From the NCBI GenBank assembly GCA_903929425.1, contig CAIYUO010000085.1:32313-96312 (forward strand): a stretch of DNA of 64,000 nt, read 5' to 3'. Of this stretch, positions 46,517 to 54,942 are shown piece by piece. Every line of letters begins with the position of its first letter. Position 1 is the stretch's first letter. Made by a program: the position numbers and the translations under genes. Source of the DNA: an uncultured Bacteroidota bacterium. GTDB taxonomy: Bacteria > Bacteroidota > Bacteroidia > Chitinophagales > Chitinophagaceae. Under the pieces are notes generated by a model, which did no database searches, had not been told where the DNA came from, and worked only from the letters and a program-made list of their open reading frames with translations.

Positions 46517-49500
46517 TTAAGGTTGTTGCTTATATAATTGCGGCTCCTTGTCATTTTGTAAAATCAACCAATGCGGTTGTTGTTGAAAATTAATTTTCTC
46601 AATAGCCCTTACCATACCATTTAAATTTAAGCCAACTTTATCGGAACTAAGTGCATTGAAACTACCCTTTCCATCACCCAATAAAATTAAACCTTGATTG
46701 GCATCTAATCGACCCAATTGAGGTTGGAAATAAAAATCATTCCCACCTATTATTAAATCTAAATTTCCGTCTTTATTAAAATCAAAAGTATTGATGGCAT
46801 GAATACTTGAAAATTGAACGATTGCTGGTAGTGCCTTTATCTCAAATTGTCCATTTCCTTTGTTTAAGGCAATAATTGATGAGGTATAATTCACTTTTGT
46901 TACAGCTGCTTTATTTAGGATCTCACTACTAAATAATTCATTGATTGATTTTTTAGCATATTCCTCATGATGTAATGCCACTTTTTTCAGTGATGGGATT
47001 TGATCTTGAATATCTCTTTTCATGAAAACAGGAACGTCCCTTTTATCGTAAGTCTTGGTCATGATTTTATCAATACTACCATTCCCATCAAAATCAGATA
47101 CAAATAATTTCAATGGTGCATCCATGGAAGGATGTTGATTGAAGTTCTCTCCAATATTACCTAATATTAAATCAGCTTTGCCATCATTATTTAAATCGGC
47201 AACTCTAACAGCTGTCCACCAACCATATAATTGATTTAAGTTTGAGTTTATTTCTTTAAAGGATCCATTACTATATGTATAAATATGAGGACTCATCCAT
47301 TCTCCAACAACTACTAATGCTGGGTTATTATCTAAATACATCAAAGATGAACTTCTTAACATTCCTACCCTATCTAACCCTGCCATGCGTGTTGATGGCA
47401 AATCATTAAATTGCCCCTTCCCGTTATTCAAATAAACATGTGAGAGTGGTGTAATGCCATATGATTTTGAAACGCAGGAAGCACCGGTAAATAAATCAAT
47501 ATCGCCATCCTTATCAAAATCACACCAATTAATAGTTCCTATATTATCCTGGTTTAAAGGGAACGCAGTTGTTGAAATCTGGAAATTTCCCTTACCATCA
47601 TTTATGAATAATCGGTTTTGTAACTCTCTTGATCCAGGTAGTGCATTATTACCTGCTGCTGCTATAAATAAATCTAAATCCTGGTCACCATCCACATCCG
47701 CAAAAGCCAACTCAGCATCTTCGAAATTGGCAAATTGAACCATATCCGGTATTCCCTTTTTTTGAAAGCCATTTTTTGTTTGCAAATACAACTGTCCTAA
47801 ATGTTCACTTGTACCAGCAACATAAATGTCATCCATTGCATCACCGTTTACATCTCCTATAGCAGCTTTAGGCCCCATATGTGACAACATTTCAGGAATA
47901 CCCCTCTCTGCATAAAAGTCGGTGTAATCAGGTTGTTGATGTCTATCAAACTTTACAGCTGTTTTGGTCAATAACGGCTTTCGTGAAATTTCCTTATTAA
48001 CATATTGAAATAGTGACTTGTCGCCTAAAGATGGTTGCTTAATAAGGTTTGTCGTATCAATTTTTAAGGTTTGTGTGATTTTTTGGCGTGTATTATTTGG
48101 CCAGTTAATAATCACTGAATCAAATTTTGTATTTGTACCGATACCCATGATTAGTTTATAGTCAACAGAGGACTGAAAACCTCTACTTGGCATGAGCTCC
48201 CTTGTAATTACTTGATTGCCCATATAAGCTAGCACTTTTGCACCAATCGCAAATTTATTCTGATCAATCCCCTCTAATTTAAATGCAATAAAATGACTTG
48301 TTTTGTTATTAGCAGTTAGGTTTTTATAAACCAACGCAGGTTCATTCACATTGTTAATGACTAAATCCAAATCACCATCATTGTCTAAATCGGCATAAGC
48401 AGCGCCATTTGAAAAAGAGTTTTGTGTAAAGCCCCAATCAGTGGACTTGTCTTCAAATTTCAAATTGCCTTTGTTTCTGAAAAGTTTATTGGGTACTGCA
48501 ATGGAAGGAATTTTATTAACTAAATCAGTTAAATTTTTTCTTCCTGTTTGAATCATCTTTTCTTTTATTTCATTCGCATCAAAATCCAGAAAATCCTGGT
48601 TGGTTAAATCCCTGTAAATTCCATTACAAATATAAATGTCATTATAGCCATCATTGTCTGCATCAAACATCAATGCACCCCAACTCCATTCTGAGGCATT
48701 CACACCACTATAATTTGCTATGTCTATAAACTTATTATGCTTTGTATTTAATTGTAATGTATTTTGTAAAAATTGATGGTGAAAATCATTCCTTTCCTTA
48801 AGCCTATATTGATCAATATCATCAAAGCTTAAAGTTGTTTTTAAACGATAGTCATCGGCAGGTAACATATCGGTGGTGAAAATATCAGGATAGCCATCAT
48901 TATTGATATCCCCAATATCAGCACCCATGGAAGCAAAACTTGAATGGGATAGTAAAGTGTCAAGTTGATCCTTGAAGCTGCCATTCTTTTGATTAATGTA
49001 TAAATAATCTCTTTCGAAAAAATCGTTTGAAACAAAAATATCTGGATAATAATCACCGTTAATATCCCCAATTGAGATGCCCAAACCAAAACTCATTAAG
49101 GAACCATGAATTCCTGACTGCTTAGTGACTTCTGTAAAATGTCCATTGTTATTTTGATATAAATGATCACCACCACCTTTCATATTTGCAGGGACTTGCC
49201 AATCCTTTGCTAATACATCCCTTTGTTTTGGATAGCCCAAGCTATTAACTGGAATGGGGCTATTGTTAATTAAAAAACAATCTAAGTCCCCATCCATATC
49301 ATAATCAAAAAAAGAAGCCTGTGTCGTATAACCAGTATCCGCTAAACCTAACTCAGCTGCTTTTTCCGTGAAGGTTAAATTGTGGTTATTGATAAATAAT
49401 TGGTTTGCCCTTAATGCTTCATTGTTCATACTGCCCGCATTTGAAACATATATATCCAACCAGCCATCGTTGTTAATATCTACCAACACAACACCCGTGC

Positions 49501-49843
49501 TAAATTGTTGCTTTTCGACAAATCCAGCTTTCACTGAAATATCTTCAAATTTTAAACCGCCTTTATTTAAATATAATTTATTTGCACCTTGATTTGCTGT
49601 AAAAAAAACATCAGCTAGTCCGTCATTATTTAAATCACCCACTGCCACACCGCCTCCATTGTAAAAATTGCGATAATTTAAAATATTGATAGTATCATTA
49701 TCCTGAACTTTATTATTGAAATCAATGCCCGAATTTTCAACTAATTCAAATAAAGTATTTTGTTTTGATGGTGCACTACAGAAAAATATAATAATGCAGG
49801 AAGCAATTGCAAATAAGGTAATATTTATACTATTTTTTTTCAC
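46517..49843 (-). CDS. FG-GAP/VCBS repeat lipoprotein with ASPIC/UnbV domain (VCBS-B)
   Basis: About 1108 residues if started at GTG, giving a normal lipoprotein signal (KKNSINITLFAIASC then FFCSAP). A TTG six codons earlier is the alternative. Repeats DLNNDGLADVF, DINNDGWLDIY, DYDMDGDLD and others form N- and C-terminal propellers. The middle carries AIGAKVLAYMGNQVITREL ... SRGFQSSVDYK, the ASPIC/UnbV-type domain. Very similar in plan and wording to VCBS-A, 26 bp upstream. Likely tandem duplicates. Confidence 0.88.
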   Translation of the reverse strand: MKKNSINITLFAIASCIIIFFCSAPSKQNTLFELVENSGIDFNNKVQDNDTINILNYRNFYNGGGVAVGDLNNDGLADVFFTANQGANKLYLNKGGLKFEDISVKAGFVEKQQFSTGVVLVDINNDGWLDIYVSNAGSMNNEALRANQLFINNHNLTFTEKAAELGLADTGYTTQASFFDYDMDGDLDCFLINNSPIPVNSLGYPKQRDVLAKDWQVPANMKGGGDHLYQNNNGHFTEVTKQSGIHGSLMSFGLGISIGDINGDYYPDIFVSNDFFERDYLYINQKNGSFKDQLDTLLSHSSFASMGADIGDINNDGYPDIFTTDMLPADDYRLKTTLSFDDIDQYRLKERNDFHHQFLQNTLQLNTKHNKFIDIANYSGVNASEWSWGALMFDADNDGYNDIYICNGIYRDLTNQDFLDFDANEIKEKMIQTGRKNLTDLVNKIPSIAVPNKLFRNKGNLKFEDKSTDWGFTQNSFSNGAAYADLDNDGDLDLVINNVNEPALVYKNLTANNKTSHFIAFKLEGIDQNKFAIGAKVLAYMGNQVITRELMPSRGFQSSVDYKLIMGIGTNTKFDSVIINWPNNTRQKITQTLKIDTTNLIKQPSLGDKSLFQYVNKEISRKPLLTKTAVKFDRHQQPDYTDFYAERGIPEMLSHMGPKAAIGDVNGDAMDDIYVAGTSEHLGQLYLQTKNGFQKKGIPDMVQFANFEDAELAFADVDGDQDLDLFIAAAGNNALPGSRELQNRLFINDGKGNFQISTTAFPLNQDNIGTINWCDFDKDGDIDLFTGASCVSKSYGITPLSHVYLNNGKGQFNDLPSTRMAGLDRVGMLRSSSLMYLDNNPALVVVGEWMSPHIYTYSNGSFKEINSNLNQLYGWWTAVRVADLNNDGKADLILGNIGENFNQHPSMDAPLKLFVSDFDGNGSIDKIMTKTYDKRDVPVFMKRDIQDQIPSLKKVALHHEEYAKKSINELFSSEILNKAAVTKVNYTSSIIALNKGNGQFEIKALPAIVQFSSIHAINTFDFNKDGNLDLIIGGNDFYFQPQLGRLDANQGLILLGDGKGSFNALSSDKVGLNLNGMVRAIEKINFQQQPHWLILQNDKEPQLYKQQP

Positions 49844-49869
49844 TAATAATGTATCATTCAACTTTTTAA

Positions 49870-52800
49870 TTAATTTAATTGATAGAGTAAAGGAAAATCA
49901 TTATTCCGTAGCAATAAATAATTTGTTTTACCTAGTCTATTAATTTTTTTCATGTCTCTCATTTGTCCCTTTAACAAAATACCAGCTTGTGCAGGATCCA
50001 TTAATTCAAATTGAGCATTTTTTTGTTGTAAAAATACTTCTACAAAACTTCCGTCTAGCCTGTCATATTGTGGCTGGTAATCAAAATGATTGCCAGCCAC
50101 AATTAAATCCAAACGACCGTCATTATTTAAATCACTTACTTCTATTGCATTTACACTACTTAATTGAGCCATAATAGGTAATGTAATTATTTCAAATTGT
50201 CCATCCCCTTTATTGATGGCTATAATGGAACTAGCATAATTAAATGTTTTCACAACTGCACTCTTAATATCCTCTGGTGTAAATATTTCTTGGATTGACT
50301 TATTGGCGTATTGAATATGCTTTAAATTATTTTTTTTGATAGCGGGTACCATTTCCTCTAATTCCCTTTTCACCACTACTGGTTTGTCTTTGCCATCAAC
50401 GGAATAAGTAACCACTTTGTCTTTTATCCCATTTTTATCAAAGTCATTTACAAACAATTTAACAGGTTGTTTAAAGGTTGGTTGCAGATAAAAATTTTCC
50501 CCCACATTGCCAATGATCAAGTCCATTTTCCCGTCCTTATTGATGTCGGCTATTTGTATTGTTTGCCACCATCCATTTAAGGCGTTCAAATTAGATTTTA
50601 CCTCTGAAAATTTATCATGGGTATATTTAAATATGTGCGGAGCCATCCATTCGCCAACAACCACTATTTCATTTTGATGATCTCCATCTAAATCAACCCA
50701 ACTTGCCCCCGTTAGCATACCTATATTAGAAAGGCCTGGTGCTTTTGCAATAGTTACATCAATGAAATGTCCTTTACCATCATTTTGTAATAAAAAACTA
50801 GTCGGATCAATACCATATACAAATGGGTAATTTCTAGCACCTACAAATAAATCAACAAACCCGTCCTTGTTAAAATCATTGGGAGCAATTACAGAAATAT
50901 TCATCGAAACATTAGGGAACGCATTTGCATCAATTTCGAAATTTCCTTTACCGTCATTTTTAAATAATCTTAATTGAAGTTCTCTAGTGTTAATTTCATT
51001 GTTATTTCCGCCAGGTCCAATGATTAAATCTAAGTCACGGTCATTGTCAACATCAATCAATTGAACAGCTACATCCTCAAAAGTTTTAAATGCATTAAAA
51101 GCAGGCTGTGGTTTTAATATAAAATCTCCAACTTTATTTTGTAAATAAACTTGACCAGGATGATCAGGCGTACCGCCAATAAAAATGTCATCTAATTGAT
51201 CCCCATTTACATCACCCACTGCAGCTTTTGGGCCTTCCTTTGATAACATTTCAGGTAGTCCTCTTTCAGCATAAAAATCAACCACATCGTTTTCAGAATG
51301 TTTCAAAAATTTTGTTTCCACTTTTGTTAACAATGGCTTGCTTTGTGGCTTATCTATACCATTGAATTTTTCACCTTGCTCAGGTTGTTTAATGTTATGT
51401 ACTTTATTAACGGCCGGATTAACAATTTTTGTAATCAGTAAATTAGGCCATATGATTTTCATTGAATCAATCTTTCCATTTTTTCCAATACCTATTAATT
51501 GCTTGTAATCAACTGAGGACTGAAACCCTCTGCTAGGAATGACTTCCTTAGTTAAAATTTCCTTACCTATATATAATTGGATTTTACTTCCAACAGCAAA
51601 CGTGTTTTGACCATTCCCTTGCAACTGTATACCAATAAAATTATGTTGGTTTATTTCTCTCGCATTATTTTTATAAACGAAACTAGGTTGATTCTCATTG
51701 TTAATAATCATATCCAAATCGCCATCATTGTCTAAATCCCCATAGGCCGCTCCATTGGAAAAGGTATTTTGTCCTAAACCCCACTTGTCCCCTATATCAG
51801 TGAATTTTAAATTGTGTTCATTTCGATATACTTTATTAGGGATAGGTGTTTTGGGAATTTGTTTTAATACTTGATCCATCTCATCCTTACGGCCAGTCAA
51901 TATCATTTTTTGAATAACATCATTTGCAAAAAAGTTCATGAAGTCTAAATCAGTTACATCATGATTAACACCATTACAAGCTAAAATATCATTCCATCCA
52001 TCATTATCCATATCAAACATTAATGCACCCCAGCTCCAATCAGAAGCCGATACGCCTGCAAAATTTCCGATGTCTCTAAAATTACCAGAAGGTGAATTTA
52101 ACTGTAAACAATTTTTTACATAGTGATAATAAAATCCAGCACCAATCTTACGATTAAACATATCGATATCATCAAATGCGCCAGTTGTTTTAATTCTAAA
52201 ATCAGAAAGTGGTAACATGTCGGTAGTGAATATGTCACTATAGCCATCATTGTTTACATCCGCAATATCTGCCCCCATGGAGGAGAAACTTGTGTGTTGC
52301 ATAGTTTCCTCTAAAACGTCTTTAAACTTCCCGTTTTTTTGGTTCATGTATAAATAATCACGCTCATAAGAATCGTTCGCCACATATACATCAGGGTAAC
52401 CGTCATTGTTGATATCACCAACCGACACACCCATTCCAAAACTTAATAATGTACCATGTATACCTGCATCTTGTGTTACTTCCACAAAATGTCCTTTTTC
52501 GTTTTTATACAAGTGGTCTCCGCCACCTTTTAAAAATTCACCAACCGGCCATTTACTTTCTAATAAATCACGCTTATTGGAAAACTCTAATTGGTTTACA
52601 GGAATGGGACTGTTGTTAATCATAAAACAATCCAAATCGCCATCCATATCATAATCAAAAAATGAAACCTGTGTTGTATAGGCTTTAATTGCTAACCCAA
52701 ATGACTTTGCATCTTCTGTAAACGTTCCATTCTTATTATTAATGTAAAGCTTATTTAAACGGTTTCCAGTTGGCATATGACCTGAGCTACAAACATATAT

Positions 52801-53178
52801 ATCCAACCATCCATCAGCATTAATATCGGCCATAACAACGCCGGTATTCCATATATCATCCACAATGATCCCGGCCTTGATTGAAATATCCTCGAATTTA
52901 AAATCGCCTTTATTTAAATACAATTTATTAGCAGCTGTATTGGAGGTTAAAAAAACATCGGCTAGTCCATCATTATTTATATCACCAATAGCTACTCCGC
53001 CACCATTATAAAAATTCCTAAATAAAAAGCTATTCTCTTTTTTGCCATCCTCCACCTGATTGATAAAATCAATACCCGTTTTGTCCATTAATTCAAACAT
53101 AGCTTTTTCTTTTTTCAAGCTACAACTTGATAAAAATATGACTACTAAAAATGAAATGTAACTAAAGCAATTTCTCAT
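49870..53178 (-). CDS. FG-GAP/VCBS repeat lipoprotein with ASPIC/UnbV domain (VCBS-A)
   Basis: 1102 residues from the ATG giving MRNCFSY; a TTG two codons earlier is unlikely. The lipobox is LSSC near residue 18. Calcium-type repeats DINNDGLADVF, DINADGWLDIY, DYDMDGDLD and DVNGDQLDDIF occur in two blocks around an ASPIC/UnbV domain (FAVGSKIQLYIGKEILTKEV ... IGIGKNGKIDSMKIIWPN, about residues 525-590). First gene after susD, separated from it by a strong terminator. Confidence 0.88.
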   Translation of the reverse strand: MRNCFSYISFLVVIFLSSCSLKKEKAMFELMDKTGIDFINQVEDGKKENSFLFRNFYNGGGVAIGDINNDGLADVFLTSNTAANKLYLNKGDFKFEDISIKAGIIVDDIWNTGVVMADINADGWLDIYVCSSGHMPTGNRLNKLYINNKNGTFTEDAKSFGLAIKAYTTQVSFFDYDMDGDLDCFMINNSPIPVNQLEFSNKRDLLESKWPVGEFLKGGGDHLYKNEKGHFVEVTQDAGIHGTLLSFGMGVSVGDINNDGYPDVYVANDSYERDYLYMNQKNGKFKDVLEETMQHTSFSSMGADIADVNNDGYSDIFTTDMLPLSDFRIKTTGAFDDIDMFNRKIGAGFYYHYVKNCLQLNSPSGNFRDIGNFAGVSASDWSWGALMFDMDNDGWNDILACNGVNHDVTDLDFMNFFANDVIQKMILTGRKDEMDQVLKQIPKTPIPNKVYRNEHNLKFTDIGDKWGLGQNTFSNGAAYGDLDNDGDLDMIINNENQPSFVYKNNAREINQHNFIGIQLQGNGQNTFAVGSKIQLYIGKEILTKEVIPSRGFQSSVDYKQLIGIGKNGKIDSMKIIWPNLLITKIVNPAVNKVHNIKQPEQGEKFNGIDKPQSKPLLTKVETKFLKHSENDVVDFYAERGLPEMLSKEGPKAAVGDVNGDQLDDIFIGGTPDHPGQVYLQNKVGDFILKPQPAFNAFKTFEDVAVQLIDVDNDRDLDLIIGPGGNNNEINTRELQLRLFKNDGKGNFEIDANAFPNVSMNISVIAPNDFNKDGFVDLFVGARNYPFVYGIDPTSFLLQNDGKGHFIDVTIAKAPGLSNIGMLTGASWVDLDGDHQNEIVVVGEWMAPHIFKYTHDKFSEVKSNLNALNGWWQTIQIADINKDGKMDLIIGNVGENFYLQPTFKQPVKLFVNDFDKNGIKDKVVTYSVDGKDKPVVVKRELEEMVPAIKKNNLKHIQYANKSIQEIFTPEDIKSAVVKTFNYASSIIAINKGDGQFEIITLPIMAQLSSVNAIEVSDLNNDGRLDLIVAGNHFDYQPQYDRLDGSFVEVFLQQKNAQFELMDPAQAGILLKGQMRDMKKINRLGKTNYLLLRNNDFPLLYQLN

Positions 53179-53190
53179 GATCAAGGTTAT

Positions 53191-53225
53191 AAAAAAAAGA
53201 AGAGGCCAATAAAATTGGCCTCTTC
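53191..53225 (-). terminator. Strong terminator between susD and VCBS-A
   Basis: 12-bp perfect stem GAAGAGGCCAAT/ATTGGCCTCTTC with a 3-nt AAA loop (53199-53210 with 53214-53225), followed on the minus strand by eight T. It lies 33 bp past the susD stop and 13 bp before the VCBS-A start. Confidence 0.93.
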
Positions 53226-53257
53226 AAAATTAGATATTTAAATTGTAATATTTACAA

Positions 53258-54919
53258 CTAGTATCCAGGATTTTGCTTCAAGTTAGGGTTCGCAGCCAAA
53301 GATTGACTTGGGATTGGGAACACTAAATATTTAGCATCATCAGTTGGTTTATATTGCCAAGGCTTTAAAAACACACCAAAACGAATTAAGTCTGTTCTTC
53401 TTTGAGCCTCCCAATAAAATTCTCTACCTCTTTCAGCTAATAAAGTTTTTGGATCAACTGGATCAGCTGTATTCACCAATGGCATAGAAGTTACTGATCC
53501 AGCTTTTCTAGCAGTTCTTAATTGATTAACTAATGTCAAACCACCTGCATTATCACCTGTACGCATTTTAGCTTCAGCAACCATTAAGATAACATCAGCA
53601 TAACGGAAAATAACAATGTCATTTCCTGAAGGACCACCGTATGAAGAAGAACCATTAGAGAAGTCAGGCGTGTATTTAATTACACGGATACCAGTAACTT
53701 CTAAATTAGCACCTGTTTCTTTCATATCGTTAGCGATTGTTGGATCAAAAGCTAAAGCAGCACCTTTTCTGTCTTTTTCAGCAACACCTTTTTCATCATA
53801 TTGTTGACCAATTAAGAAACCTGGCTTAATACCTGATTGAGGAGTTGATTTAGCACTATAACGACCACCAATACGACTATCAGCAGCAGTATCTGCATAA
53901 AGACCGTTTGTTTTACCAGCTTTGAAGTTAGTTACACCCACCATTGGAGTTACCGCACCAAAGCTATTGTAAAAGTCACTCATTGTAGAGAAACCGTTCC
54001 AACCTGCGTTAGGGTTAGATGGAGTATATGAATTGTAGTGTAAAGTTTTAGCCCAAGTACCATTCACACCACTATTGTTTGCGTTAACACCTGTAGTGTT
54101 TACGTATGTTAAAATGTTTTCTTTAGAAGAACCATTGTCAACATCAAAGTTGCTAAAGTACTCAGTAGCTAAACTGTACTTACCACCAGCGATAATTGCA
54201 TTACCGATGCTGATTACTTTTTGCATGTCACCATTATCAAATGTTGGAGCAGCTCTGTTAGCCCAAGCACCTTTGTTCAAATAACATTTCATTAATAAAA
54301 CGTTACCAGAAGTTTGGTTTGCTTTATCAGCATCTGAAGTAGCTGGTAAGCTAGGGATTATTGCTGTTAATTCAGCAATAATGAAATCAGCCCCTGCTGC
54401 ACCTGCATAAACTTTAGGTGCATTCAATAAGTTATCACCTGGATTTCTTACTGGGAATTGACCATATAAGTCTAACAATTGATACAATGATAACGCTCTT
54501 AAAAATCTAGCTTCAGCAGCTTGTTGTGCGCTTGGGCTAAATGCTAATACGTTTGTAGCATCAAAGTTAATTTTGTTTAAAGAATTGTATACGTTTAATA
54601 CTTGGCTATGGTTAGCATCCCAACCATGGCTGTGTACCACACGCCATACACCGTTATCATCCCAGTCACCACCTCTTGTAGGTACTAATGACTCGTCAGT
54701 TGAATTTTCTTGTAAAGAAAAAATCAAATCTTGTGCAGTGAACGGTCCGCCTACATCAGAGTAAGCAGCTTGCAAAAGCAAACCTACACCGGCACTACCC
54801 AATGCATTAGCAGTTTGAGTATTAGTCAAAGTGCTATTTAACTGCTCGTCTAGCTTAGAACAACCAACGGCTGTAACTAATACTAGTCCAAACACTTTTA
54901 ATTTAAATGACTTTATCAT
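53258..54919 (-). CDS. SusD/RagB-family outer-membrane lipoprotein
   Basis: Surface glycan-binding lid of the SusC porter. 553 residues, lipobox LVTAVGC near residue 19, helical TPR-like body, and the family C-terminal signature LLAERGREFYWEAQRRTDLI followed by PIPSQSLAANPNLKQNPGY. Starts 23 bp after susC. The bound sugar cannot be told from sequence. Confidence 0.94.
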   Translation of the reverse strand: MIKSFKLKVFGLVLVTAVGCSKLDEQLNSTLTNTQTANALGSAGVGLLLQAAYSDVGGPFTAQDLIFSLQENSTDESLVPTRGGDWDDNGVWRVVHSHGWDANHSQVLNVYNSLNKINFDATNVLAFSPSAQQAAEARFLRALSLYQLLDLYGQFPVRNPGDNLLNAPKVYAGAAGADFIIAELTAIIPSLPATSDADKANQTSGNVLLMKCYLNKGAWANRAAPTFDNGDMQKVISIGNAIIAGGKYSLATEYFSNFDVDNGSSKENILTYVNTTGVNANNSGVNGTWAKTLHYNSYTPSNPNAGWNGFSTMSDFYNSFGAVTPMVGVTNFKAGKTNGLYADTAADSRIGGRYSAKSTPQSGIKPGFLIGQQYDEKGVAEKDRKGAALAFDPTIANDMKETGANLEVTGIRVIKYTPDFSNGSSSYGGPSGNDIVIFRYADVILMVAEAKMRTGDNAGGLTLVNQLRTARKAGSVTSMPLVNTADPVDPKTLLAERGREFYWEAQRRTDLIRFGVFLKPWQYKPTDDAKYLVFPIPSQSLAANPNLKQNPGY

Positions 54920-54942
54920 AAATTATTGTTTTATTAATTAGA

